Shown here one piece after another: positions 34,070-45,927 of a stretch of DNA of 64,000 nucleotides. The DNA is taken from positions 3,844,001-3,908,000 of the forward strand of contig WJXW01000002.1 in assembly GCA_015832175.1 (NCBI GenBank). Reading direction: 5' to 3'. The notes under the pieces are model-generated. The model was not told the origin of the DNA, searched no databases, and saw only the letters and a list, made by a program, of their open reading frames with translations. Numbering within the stretch: position 1 is the stretch's first letter; every line of letters starts with the position of its first letter. The DNA is from Paraphaeosphaeria minitans (lineage: Eukaryota > Ascomycota > Dothideomycetes > Pleosporales > Didymosphaeriaceae). Position numbers and translations under genes: made by a program.

Positions 34070-37000
34070 GCTACCCCAGATTACAGTTCACATACACCAA
34101 CCTGTCAGCGCATTCTCGACCCGAGCCACAGGCACCAGTTTGTGGAGATAATCGTGGGGCGACTACCCAAATACAATACACATGCCGGCTGTATCACAGC
34201 GCAGACGTGCGTGACCGTATCCGTCCACTGTTGAGAAATTCGGGAGGATGCAGCTGGGTGGAGCTTTGCCCTTTAGGACAATGTGCATGATTTTCAAGGG
34301 GAATGGCGCTACGCGGGTGAAGCAGCACTGGACAGACCACCTTTGAGGCAGAAGATTGTACAATTCTCCGGAGACGTGGTGGTGACATCCCACGACTGGC
34401 CATGTCGATCAACCGTGCCACTTGACGCCGCTCGCGGCCAAGTCAAGGGATTGCGGCGCACATGGACAAAAACAGTATCAGCAATTCAATTCATCTTCAT
34501 GACACATTATAGATGTACTCAGTCCAGGATACAAGAGACACAGAACGGACTGTGTGCAGGGTGATGGCCAGGGAATGAGTGACTCGGCAGTGTATTCACA
34601 CCCGGAACTGGATGAAGTCAGCAGGCTCCGGGATGCCGCTGCAGCAGAAATGGAAGAGCCAGGCGGCATGATAGCACAGCAGCGAATGGCCCTCGCGGAC
34701 CGGGGGAACAAACGGGATGTGGATGGGGGCGCGGTACTAGTATTGGCCGACTTCAGGCTCATTGAGTATGCGTTGTCAGCACTCGATCCATCGAAGTGGG
34801 CGATTCTGCAGCGTTCCGAAATGAAAGGGACCTTTGTGCACCATTGCCTGCTCACTCGATGCTGCCGACGTGCAAGATACGGCGGGCCTCGATGGTCTGC
34901 GCTGACATGTGGTGGGACGTTCTTGCTAAGACAATGGCTCGTCGCAGCCCAATGCGCCCGTGTGGTCTCTGAATGCGTCGAGGGTCGTTCTAACTACCGT
35001 GGGCATTATGTCAGAGGCGCGCTAGCAATAGCTCCCATCGCACGCAGCATCTTCTGCCGACCTCAGCAAAAATCCATGCCGTCTATCAAACCTCCGCGAC
35101 CAAAGCTTGCGCCCTGCCCCATGAGCCGTGGAAATATCCGCGGACACGGCGCCGTTCGGGTTCGCTCTCTAGGCGTCCGTCCTGCTCATTTCCTGCCCGC
35201 CTCGCCGTCGTCACGATTGGGGGTGCTCCCGTCCAACCTCCAGGCCCACCCGCTTGGCGACGTTTGGGAGACACTGTGGCATAGCGTCCAGAGATTGCGT
35301 ATACCAGCGACCGCCGACCGTGTTTCTGGCGCCTGCGAAACGCCCGTCTCATTCCGACGCGTCTGCCGCCCAAGCCTAAGCCCAAGCCCATGCCCGCTGA
35401 GCGCGGCCGTGCCGTATTCTGTGCAGTTGCGATGCAAACGCAGCCCAGACGGCTGACGGCCTGTCTGCTGCTTCTGGCAACCAAGGACAAAGAGCGAGGT
35501 ACCCGGCGCTGATCAGCGCGGAAGGCTCTGCGTGGCTTGCTTCAGCGATCGCGCTGGTGGCCAGAGCGGATCTGCCTCGAGGCGAGCGTCAGGGCATGGG
35601 AGTTGTAGGTAGGTAGCCGTCCGTCTGACCCAGCCAGCAACTGGACCTTGACATGCCGGCTTTCAGAGGCTGCACCACTCTTCCCAGCCCGAGTTGCCAG
35701 GCGAAGGTCACGTTACGCTGCGCTGAGGCACTGCTGTCAACCAGCGTTTGACAAGCAGTGAGCACTGCTGCTGCGCTAAAGCACGCGCACCGCAGCCTTC
35801 GAGAAACAGCAATTTTCCCGGAGCGGGCCGAGCTTTTCGACGTTTGGATCTAATCGGCCAGCCAGAGACGCCAGATCTGTTCGCTCGTTCCCAGCACGCC
35901 CCTCCCATTCGCAGCGGGATGCGACCTGGCGCTCACTACGACCGATGGCGCAGGTGCAGCAGCAGCGTCACGGATACAGCTAGCGGGCGCAGCGCTGGGG
36001 GTGGTGGTGGTGGTGGTGGTGGTCGCTGGTTGCTCGCCGATGCCTGACGCCTGACGCCTGACGGCTTCGTCTTTCATGCACCAGCAGCACCACCATGGGC
36101 GCAGTGGGCGGCTCAAGAGCAAGGCTGACGATGCAGACTGTTCCTGACGCATCCGGGTGAGCGCGCCTATCAGGTGGCCGTGTGGCTTGACAGTGGGCTC
36201 ATGCCTAGGCGTTCCGTAACGGCTATGGCCCGCCAAATTGCAAGTGTCATGGCCGCCGACGGACAGAAACAGACTGTTCTGCTGCAAAATCGGCGCCTGG
36301 ACAGCATCTCCGCGTCGCACCACAGGCGCACGCAAAAAAGGCCCGTACCAGATCACACAAGTAGCGGCTTCTGTGGGTGGTTACTCGACAGCACCACCAC
36401 GCTGCACCACGCGCGGGTGGGCAACTTTCCAAGTCCAACCTCCAACCTCCACCACCCATCATGTCCAACTAAAGCAGCGAGACCGAGACCCCGCAACAAG
36501 CGTTGCCGAGCCCTGTAGCATCCCTGCGGTTCGTGCTGCGGACCCTACCCTCCCGTTGGACATGCACCTGCCAATAGGGCCGCCCCATGTGCCTTGACGC
36601 TCACTCTCCGCCAGGCCTTGGTCGTCGGCGCTTTTCTCCACAACCCCCTGGTCCTCTGCAAGCTCGACAAGCCTCCATGTTCGCGCCTCTCACATTCTCC
36701 TTCGAGAAGGACACCCTGGTGGTGGCCAGCACACCTGATCCCTGCGGCCTTCGATTCGCCAGAGTCCGCTCCGTTCCCCTCGTCTGAAAGGCTCGCGTCC
36801 CGAGGTACCGCTCCCTTGTGCCTTGAATCTTGCCCGGGGTTTGCTAGCTCTCGAGGGCAGTCACGCTTCTCCCTGTGTAACAAACCGCTTCCAGATCCTC
36901 GAAGGATATCATGTATCCCTAAGGAGCCCGTCTGCCCTGGCGGCCTCCAACACCCCAGTCCTCTGAACTTCTCTTAACCTCGATTTATCCGGATCGCCAA

Positions 37001-37673
37001 CGGTAGAGTGCCGTCAAGCCTTTCCATTCTAAATGATCCGTTCGCCTCCCGGCCGCTATCGCTGACATAGCCATCGTGCGGTTCTGTTCCTGACCACCCT
37101 ACAAAGACTCCCGAGTCGACCCACGCACATAACTGGAGCACCACCCACACTGCCCTCAGTTTCGTCAAGTGCCACCCGTTGTCGGTCCGGGTCGTTCTTT
37201 ATTTGGCCTCCGGTATCACCTTCTTACTAGCTGCTATTTCGAGCAGGCGTCACACCAAAACTCCGCGCCCCATTCCTGTCTTGGGCCCGACATCAGCCAT
37301 TCAGCCTTGAGCCTGCATATCAGCGACCCCCAACCCTCCGACACAGCGCCCCAGGCCTGTCTCTGTTACAGACCTGCGACCTTAACGCATTGCGTAGCTT
37401 ATACACCCGATTCAGCTCTTAAGCATCGCGAACGCCTCTCTTCGTTCCTTCGCCGATCACCCGTGTCCAAACCCGCTCTGGGATTGGAGTCCGATAGAGT
37501 CTGTTTACTCCAAGCCTCATCGGATCCTCTCTCTTTGCAGCCATCTGCCAGGCGTTCGCCTCGTTTCCACCACTCGCCAGTCTTACTGTACTAGGACGAA
37601 CATCTGTAGCCAGAGTAGGCGCAGGGTCACCCTAGATTATACCATAACGCATCGATCTCTCAACAAAGTACCA
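34070..37673. other. 3.6-kb gene-poor region upstream of the homeobox gene
   Basis: No confident gene. Two overlapping opposite-strand ORFs occupy 34478-35456: plus 34554-35456, about 300 codons, and minus 34478-34855, about 125 codons. Neither has a recognisable family. A (GGT)n microsatellite lies near 35998-36023, and a GCCTGACGCCTGAC triplication near 36040-36062. The part from about 37170 onward is CT-rich and probably includes the promoter and leader of the homeobox gene. A TAGGTAGGTAG motif is at 35606-35616. Confidence 0.45.
35998..36023. repeat. (GGT)n microsatellite
   Basis: Eight to nine GGT/GTG triplets in non-coding DNA. Confidence 0.85.
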
Positions 37674-39320
37674 ATGGTGGACGGAAACTTCTTCATCCCC
37701 CTCTCTCCGCCTAGCTCGCCGCGCATGTCTGCATATAGCACGACTCCTGCAGACAACGAGTGGCACACGGACACCAAATCCTTGGAGAGCTCATCGACCT
37801 CTGAGAGCGACATGGCGCTGCTTCAAGCCGAAGCGAATGGTCACAACTTCGACTTGAAGCGTCCCATGCTGCGAACCCACAAGAGCTTTCCGTTCGCTCT
37901 TGATGGCAAGCATGCTAGCTCGCCTGCGCGAGAGCGCATCAGCATCAGCAACATCGATGAGATCGAGTCGAACGAGATGCCTACAGTAACCTTTGGTGGT
38001 TCAGCACCCGCAAGTCCCGTATCGAGGTTGAGTCCCGCATCACCTCATGACGATCTTTACGGAGACGATATCAAGGTGGAGGGCGACGAGATCATCAGTG
38101 AAGAGAAAGACGATGATGCTGAAGAGTTCAAGAACGTTGACAAGCCTCCTATGACCGCTGCAGAGATACGGGCTCAGAAACGCAAGATGAAGAGGTTCAG
38201 GCTTACCCACAATCAAACACGGTTCCTGATGAGTGAGTTTGCACGACAAGCTCATCCTGATGCCGCCCATCGAGAGCGACTCGCCCGTGAGATCCCCGGC
38301 CTGAGCCCTCGACAAGTGCAGGTTTGGTTCCAGAACAGGTAGGCACACCACAACAACTCGATTTATATCTGCTAACTGTTGATTAGAAGAGCGAAGCTCA
38401 AGCGACTTACAAGCGATGACCGTGAACGCATGATGCGATCAAGAGTGCTGCCTGAGGACTTCGACATAGCCCAGGCTCTGCATTCACCTTTCGGCAACAC
38501 TCATGGCCTGGGAACACCACTGGCCTCTCCTGGTTCCTACGCACCTTCTTTCCCTGAAGGAAACATGATGCGGCCCCTGAGCATCGACACCTTGAGGCGT
38601 GGCCCCATTGACTCCCACATCTCACCTACCGGAATCAGCCCTGCCTTTGGCGGCTTCACATTCACACCTCCACAATCAGCAACTGATACGCTGTCTCCTA
38701 TTTCCAGCCACGGAGATTCCCCCTTCGGCTTCCATTCCAGTGGATTGGACACCAGCCCTCGAACATCGAACCCGTTCTCCTCTTCAATCACTGCATCACC
38801 GGCTTATGCGGCGCACCACAGCATTCCGAGGCTTTCCTTGCACGCTGACCGTCTGGCAAGAAGTCGCGCTGAATCATTGTCGACGCCTCTAAGAGCGAGC
38901 ATGAGCTACACGAGTGGCGACAGCCTCACGAGCTCCCATGATTCTAGTAGCCATCTGCCTTACGGCATCGGTTACTCCTACTCGCCTGTCCCGGGATTCC
39001 AGGCCAATTCGTTAAGGATGCGCTCCTTTTCAAGCAGCGTCCCGCGTCGCATCGAACTGAGCTCGCATTACACGCCAAGTCGTAGTGTAACCACACCACA
39101 AACGGCGACCTTCCCAACCTACACGAGCTCCCCGCTTGTGACACCTCAGAGTTATGCGATGCCTCAACTAAGTGCGCCACACCACATGACTTCTTTCCCC
39201 AATTCGTATCTACGAAACGATTCTACGCAATCAGACCAGTACCCCGGTGCAGGGGCAATATTGGGAGAAGTCCTCGAGAACTCTAGCCACACCGACGACG
39301 ACCACGACAGTCATTACTGA
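37674..39320 (+). CDS. Homeobox transcription factor (Htf1/Hox2-like)
   Basis: DNA-binding regulator. Exons 37674-38338 and 38387-39320 encode 532 residues. The homeodomain lies at about residues 167-228: KRKMKRFRLTHNQTRFLMSEF, then AAHRERLAREIPGLSPRQVQVWFQNR-RAKLKRL, with the helix-3 WFQNRRAK signature split by the 48-nt intron between the two Arg codons. The flanking segments PPMTAAEIRAQ before it and TSDDRERMMRSRVLPEDFD after it resemble the Htf1/Hox2 homeobox group known for controlling conidium formation in Magnaporthe and Fusarium. That orthology is from memory of the family and is not proved here. The N-terminus has an acidic stretch (EGDEIISEEKDDDAEEF). The C-terminal half is Ser/Thr/Pro-rich with many SP/TP sites, suggesting phosphorylation and transactivation. 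The gene is isolated in about 12 kb of gene-poor DNA. Confidence 0.88.
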
Positions 39321-40119
39321 GCGGTGTTTTCTTTATGCGCGTTGCGTTTACGCGCGTTCAAGGTATGGAGTTGGGGCGGCAGTCATGTACGATTGGAAAA
39401 GTTTTAAGACGAATTATATAGGACAGGAGCTTTGATACGGCGATGCCCGAGCATATGCTTGGGCTGGTTACTGGCGCTGGAGCGTCCAATGTTGCTTTTG
39501 GCGGGCACACCCTGGTGGCTGTTTCATACCTATCGTGTTTCGAAGCCCCGGGTGGGTATCGCTCCTCCCCTTTTCAATTTCCAGGCTCGCGGGTTACGGG
39601 AATCCCGTCCGGTGTTTTTTTCCCACACGCCTGTTCTTTGGTCTGACATCAATGCGAGCGGGTCCTCCAGGGCACACTGTTCATGCACCGGTTTGACATT
39701 TTTCTTTTTCTTCTCTTCTTTCCATCTTTCTCCACTAACGGCTGCGACCGGCGCTGATGGCAAAGCTACCCTTCTTGTACCTGCCTTTTTTCTTTTTCTT
39801 TCTTCTTCCGCTTGCTCCCGCGGACGCGGTCATGTCCCGCCACTCATCGTGTTCTATCGAACGTGGAGGGGGCGGACTTGGATTCTTCCGATGCCGCAGC
39901 ACGACTGCGATGGCCGGCGCCTCGTGCGTTCAACGTCGCCCCACCCACCACCGTCCCCGGACGTGACTTGACCTGACGAGTGTTGCTGTTTGGTCGCGCG
40001 CACTCCTCCTTCCACTTCCACTTCTTCTCGGAGCACGTGTTTGCATGGAGCCATGTATTCTATACAAATCCAACGAGCGCCATTACGAAGTAATGACACC
40101 CCAACCTTACCACCTATAT

Positions 40120-40148
40120 ATCCAGTATCCAGTATCCAGTATCCAGAT
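40120..40148. repeat. (TATCCAG)n heptamer repeat
   Basis: About four tandem copies of TATCCAG in non-coding DNA. Confidence 0.85.
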
Positions 40149-41595
40149 CCATAGCTAGCTACGATACCGATAGAAAAGAATAAAGAAAGAAAGAAAAAAC
40201 AATAAACTAAACAACAACTCCATTCCATCCAAGTTGCGTCGAACAGCCCTACCCTACGTGATGACATGCTCAGATTGCGACCACAGTCCTCCGGACGACT
40301 CGATCACTCCTGCCCTTGGCCGTCCCTTTCGTCCCCTTCACCTCCCGGGAGAAGGGCACCCTTCCCTCGCTCGTCATCTGACCACCGCCTCACCACCCAA
40401 CGGCCCGCATGCGCGCGTAGGTACGTAGCGCTTGGCGACCGGCTGCGGGCCAATGGGAGCACGGAGGGGACTGGCAACGGGAAAGAAGAAAGAAAATCTC
40501 TAGCTGCGTGCGTGCCCGCTGCGTGTGGGGTGGGTGCACGGGCTGGGCTGGGGTGCAGACGGTATATCCAAGCGATGGGACACAGCAGGTGATGGGCGTG
40601 GGAGGGTGCATTTGTTGCATTTGTGGAGATGGCGATTCGTGGGGAGGGGAGTGGTGAGGTGAGTGTGGGAGGGAGGGGGGCGGGTGGCGGGCGGTTGAAG
40701 AGAGGGAAGGGGGGTTGGGCAGGAGGAGAGGGAGCGAAGGGGAGGAATTGCGTAGGAGGAACATACGTCGGTACCTACGTGAGGTCTACGTTCGCTTCTG
40801 GAAGACCGGTTGAAAGCACCAGACCTTCAAGCCACAGCCAGCACAATCTGTCCACGCCCCTTGACGCCCTCGTCCCCCTTCAATCTCCACTCGCCAGTAG
40901 CAAGCACTGGCAAGCACACCGCCCGCAAGCCTTCGCAGACATGCCTCCGATCATTCCACCGCATCGCGACGCAGCGCTCGCTGTCTCGCTGGCTCCCTCC
41001 TCTTCCCTTCCAGACTTCTTCCACGCCGGACCGCTTGGCATGTCCGACCGATCTACGTCCGCCCTCCACATGACCACTGTGCCCGCAATATATCTCCACA
41101 CGCACCCCAGACGCCATCGGCTCCTGTAGCGCAGGAACCGTCTTCCATGCATGCTTCCACAGTCTGGATAAATTGGGGATCCTGAACACCCTTTCGCCGG
41201 ACAATTTCTGCGACTTGCCGGGAAGGAGTAGGGTGGGATAGGTACGGTGGCATGCAGGGTGAAAACATGCATGGAAGCAGGTTGGAAGAAGGAGGGAGGG
41301 ATAGGTGACGTGCGGGGGTGAGCACGAGGTTAGTGGTGATGGAAGGGCATACTGGCGCGGCTGCAGGCCAGGCCAGCTGACGAACGGCTGGGGCGATGGG
41401 GTGAGGTTGGAGAGAGGAATGGTGGTGCATACATTGCAGGCTGCTCGGTCTGGTGCGGGAGAGGGCGGCTTCTGCGGATCGCGTAGATTGGGGCAGTGCG
41501 AAATTGTGTGCGGCTACAATGCATAGTCATTCACCTGGCCCTGCCCGCATGCAGTTTGCAGGCCAGCGCAGGGCATGGGCGATGAGCGACGCGGT

Positions 41596-41631
41596 ACGAT
41601 ACGATGCGATGCGATGCGATGCGATGCGATG
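41596..41631. repeat. (GCGAT)n pentamer repeat
   Basis: About seven GCGAT/ACGAT units in non-coding DNA. Confidence 0.85.
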
Positions 41632-43359
41632 AGCTGGGTAGGGTCATGGCTTTGTGGAGAAGAAGCTGGCAGAGCCGCGGATGATTTCCAACGGCGCTAC
41701 ACCTGGCCTTGCTGCAGATCTTAGGCTTAATTGCAGGCTCGGCGTGTGCCATGCTGTGAGGGCTAGCTGCCGTTGCCGCACGAATTGGAAGATTCGCCAC
41801 GGAGACTTCTCCCAGGTGGCTTCCAGAAGACGTTCGAATATCGGTCAGAGAGCTGGGTATACTCGTCCGGCATGTGATCTGGATATGTACATCGCAGCGA
41901 TGAGGTTTGGGACGGTGTGCACCGTGCTTGATGCGTCGTTGGTCGTTCTATCAGTATGGACGGGGTAGGTTATGTAAGTACAGCAGGGGTTTGGGTGTAG
42001 TCGAAGCTACGCGAGCACAAGTAGGCTGAGCGTTGAGGCCAAGTCGGATATGCACCTCCTTCCAGCATCGGCGCCGACTTCGCGGCCTTGTCGTGTTCAA
42101 GATGTGGAGACGGCGTGCTCGCTGCTTTTGCAAGCTGTACCTGAAATCGCATTTGACGACATCCTCGCCGTAACCTGTTGCTGACCGGAAGATGGGAACA
42201 AGCTAGCACGCTCACAGAAAATGTCCGTGTGGTGCAGGTACGAAGAGAGGCTCATCGGAAGGTCGGATACTTGTCCCTATGACGGCGCAACATCCGCTGC
42301 CCGTTGCATGGCATTGCTCCTTTTCCCGTCGAGCGGAAGTATAGCCACCGAGCGTAGAGCCCGCGTCGACCCGCACGACGTTCGCTGCGAGCGGCAAACT
42401 GAGACAACGACCATGGTCGTGGGGTCTGAACCAGAGACGCCTCGCGGGTGATCCCGAACGGGTACACGACTCCTCCCGGTCCTGCGATTGGTACGGAGAA
42501 GTTTGGGCGTACAAGATCCGCATTGCCTCTTTTGCACCGGGGTGAATGCTCGATTTGGAACCATTGGTGGGTTAAATACGAGATCACGTGTAGGGAGTCT
42601 CACATGCCAGCACCCGCAGTCAGTGTTTTGGTAAGGCCCCTCTTCTACCAGTGTATTTTTGAAGGACCTCGGGATAACGCAGCGAGCGGAGCGAATCGGG
42701 CCGACGTGATGTTCCATACGGTAGGTATGCGACGCAAGTTCCTTCTCTTCGGCGCGCCTGCCCTCTTGATCGATGCAAAAGCAAAGATGGACACCACCTG
42801 TGATGGCGTTTCACATCGACCTTCCCATTCCTTTGGAATTTGGCCTTGGTGTCGGTCGGCACGGGATCAGGTCGTGTTATGCTGCGCTGGTAGTGCCCGG
42901 AGGTGGTGTCCTGCATGCTGATCCCCGAGATTCGCGCCAATGAAGGGGGATCGACTGCCTGTGTTGCTCTCCAGGGCAGCGTTGCATCTGCTTAGCCGCT
43001 CAATAGCGCGTACTCGAGAAGGAGAAGGTAGGTAGAAGGTGTAGTGATCACGGCTCCTTCCGGTGCGCTTTGCATGGCCACTGCGAGACGAGATTCTACT
43101 CCCAAGGCGCTCGCAGTCAGACGGCAACACGTCGTCGGCTATAAGTACTGGTGCTAGAAGGAGGCAAAGCGTAGCCCATGCGGAAAGCCAACGTCCAAGT
43201 CCCGAGAGAGGGGACAAGCGGCGACCTCTTGGGCAGACTACCACATGCTGTCTCTGTCTGTCACCTTCAGTCACAGTTGCAAGCCCAGTAGGTATCACAC
43301 ACTTGGCTCACTAAGAAACGCACGGCGTACTCGAGCTCTCGGGGCGTACCAGCCCCATG

Positions 43360-43383
43360 CGGACGCGGACGCGGACGCGGACG
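43360..43383. repeat. (GCGGAC)n hexamer repeat
   Basis: Four GCGGAC units. Confidence 0.85.
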
Positions 43384-43683
43384 TGGGTGTAGGTAGCGCA
43401 AAGAAGTCACACCAGCTCATGCAAAGCCATCCTGCATCCGTAGAGGCCGTTTGTGCTGCAACTGCTGCGTCCACGGCAACGCGCAGCACAGGCCGAACTT
43501 TGTGACATGTGCAGTGTGTCAATGCTGGCCACCACCACTCATCGCAGCTGTCGCACTGCGCCAATGGCGACGACTTGCCGCACGCCGAAGCAAGCATCCA
43601 AAGGCTGTCTGGAGAGACGACGCCCAACGCACCTCGAGTCGGTCCAGGCTGGCTCGTTCGTGACGCCAAACGCCACATGCATG

Positions 43684-43716
43684 CCCCTTCAAGCCCCTTC
43701 AAGCCCCTTCAAGCCC
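43684..43716. repeat. (CCCCTTCAAG)n decamer repeat
   Basis: Three exact copies of CCCCTTCAAG followed by a diverged fourth. Confidence 0.85.
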
Positions 43717-43847
43717 GCTCTGGCTGGGCGTTCGTAACGTTATTCGTCGCAACGACGGAGGCTGCTAGGGAGGAGGGAGGTGGCCGGAGTGGAGGGCGGA
43801 GTGGAGGGCGGAGTGGTGGCCATCCGTGGTCACTTGGGTTGACTTCC

Positions 43848-44332
43848 CGACCAGAGGGAACAGACGCGCACTTGGCACTCGCGGTGACTCACCATGTGGT
43901 TACCTGCCTCCACGACCGGAGGAAGGAACAGACGTACATCGGCACTTGCGGTAGGTCAACCCGTGGTTTCTTAGTTTAACTCCCACAACAGGAGGAAGGA
44001 GCAGACGTGCATTGGGCACTCGCGGTGAGTTAACCCGTGGTTTCTTGGGTTGACTTCCACGACCAGAGAAAAGAACAGACGTACATTCGGCACTTGCGGT
44101 AGGTCAACCCGTGGTCTCTTAGGTCCACTCCCACAACAGGAGGAAGGAGCAGACGTGCATTGGGCACTCGCGGTGAGTTAACCCGTGGTTTCTTGGGTTG
44201 ACTTCCACGACCAGAGAAAAGAACAGACGTACATTCGGCACTTGCGGTAGGTCAACCCGTGGTCTCTTAGGTCCATCCCCACGACTGGAGGAAGGAACAA
44301 GACGCACATTGGGCACTTGGGTGGGTTACCCC
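43848..44332. repeat. 74-bp minisatellite with 148-bp higher-order unit
   Basis: Seven tandem units begin at about 43848, 43912, 43985, 44059, 44133, 44207 and 44281. The unit length is 74 bp except for the diverged first two (64 and 73). Each unit has a core ACRACnRGAGnAAnGARCAGAC, then CACTYGCGGT, then CCCGTGGT. Two unit types alternate, so the array is better described as 148-bp dimers: units 3+4 and 5+6 are nearly identical. Short ORFs cross it, but composition gives no support for coding. Confidence 0.92.
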
Positions 44333-45927
44333 AATAGCTTTGGTGTTGTGAAGGAGATGGAAGAGGCCTTGTCGAAACAGGCTATTCATCTCTCCTTGGC
44401 TGTGGGATGGACGAGTGTGTTGAGTGTAGAAGCGCGGCGGCGGGTGAGTCTACTGCGCATGTATGGTACCGAGGAGTTGAAGGACGATGCCGTGTTTAGT
44501 GGACTGGATGGGTAGGTAGTCCGAACTTCCCCACATGTCAAGTCTGGAGTCACAAGCGACAGATGGCAGTTGGCAGACGGCAGACGATGCGCCACAGCGA
44601 CCGCCCTTGTAGAAGAGCATAATAAACATATAGATACCTAGATGGTCGACTGCTGTGGCGACAATCTTTGCTTGAAATAGGGGCGATGGTCGTCGTCAAC
44701 CGCGCGGTTGGCTGGGCTGGGCGGAGTTATCGATAGGGCGGACCTGGATAATCACGCAGTCGTCGTCATTATGCATTGGATGGCAGAAAGTTTCGAGCGC
44801 CGCCCGTCGAGGCTGTGAACCGTCATGGGCATGGGCAAAAGCGCACTTGCTACCTACCTATTGTCGCGCCAGGGGTCTCGAAGCCAACAAGGAGCTAGGG
44901 CTGCTGATAAGCAGGTATCCAAAGGCGCTTTGTTGGCCTGCTCGAGGCTGATGCGCTTCCGAGACGGTGCAACGCGGGAGCAACGGTGGGCGAAAGCGAG
45001 CGTTAGACTATTAGGTAGACTATCTGTTGGAAAGAGCCTTCCGGTGACCTGGTTGGGGACTGGGTGGGCTGCACAGGGCAGAAGCAGGCCATGCCACGCT
45101 CTGAGCGCCGTGTTTGCTCGCAGGACTGGTCGAAACCATGTCCAGCACCGTCACGCAGTTTTCTTTTTTTTTGCGGATGCGGAGGCTCACGTCAAGCGGG
45201 CTGCAGGCGACGATTGTGCCGTCGTGGTGACGCAGTTGAGCTGACCTGAGCCGAGCCTCGCACCTGCCTGCCTGCCTGCCTGGGAAGGCGCGCTCCAGAG
45301 AAAATGGCAGGCACGGCCGGCGAGCGTGCAGAGTCACCACGCAGCAGCAGCAGTACCCATTGTAGATCAGCAGTGGCCAGGGTGGAGGAGCAGTGGCCAT
45401 TGTGGATGAGCTGTGACCATTGCGAAGGGGATGGCTGGCCAGGCAAACAAACGTGCAGCGAGTCAGAGCAATAATCAGCAGCTGAAGCGTTGGGTTGGGA
45501 TGGATCCCTGGCCGCTCGCTTGGGAACCCGGCTTAACAACCCAAAAATTGTGTCGCCGCAGCGGCGCCTTTTCTCTCCTCTCCAACCCTTTCTCATCAAG
45601 AGAACCACCAACACGCATCCCGCAGCGGCCTCATTCTCACGAGGCGCTTGCTTCTGGATCGCAGATCTCCTGCTTGATCCCATTTCCAGGCTACCTGACG
45701 CGGTCCGCTTGCCTTTGCAGCGTCGACCTGCCAGCCAGTGCCCTTTTTGCCCCGGAGACAGGAACAATCTTCTCTCCCTCCGTTCCTTTCGAGTCGCCCG
45801 CCCAGGACACTCCTAATACCGCAGCCGGTCTCCTTCACACGAGCATCGCCCTGCAACCCCGCTCATCGCGCCCCCGCCTTCCTCTCACCACCTCGACAAG
45901 CTCGACCGACGCACGCCTACCCTTCTA

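Larger units (their letters stand above)
39321..45927. other. 6.6-kb gene-poor, repeat-containing region
   Basis: No confident coding sequence between the homeobox gene and eIF4G. ORFs exist on both strands but are short, mutually overlapping, and rich in Pro/Arg/Ser/Cys, as expected from GC-rich non-coding DNA. The region holds several microsatellites, the 74-bp minisatellite (listed separately), and several TACCTACC/GGTAGGTA motifs (43027, 44511, 44851). The last roughly 400 bp are pyrimidine-rich and probably form the eIF4G promoter and leader. Confidence 0.45.

Noticed and set aside
35748..36597. Possible genes around the (GGT)n microsatellite
   Set aside because: Multiple overlapping frames, Pro/Arg/Thr-rich composition, and no start or splice context better than chance.
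39432..41272. ORFs of 60-180 codons downstream of the homeobox gene
   Set aside because: Poly-Phe, poly-Pro and His/Pro-rich low-complexity products from CT-rich DNA, on both strands at once.
43509..44515. Coding interpretation of the 74-bp minisatellite
   Set aside because: 74 is not a multiple of three, so a frame cannot persist through the array; the open stretches are short and change frame.
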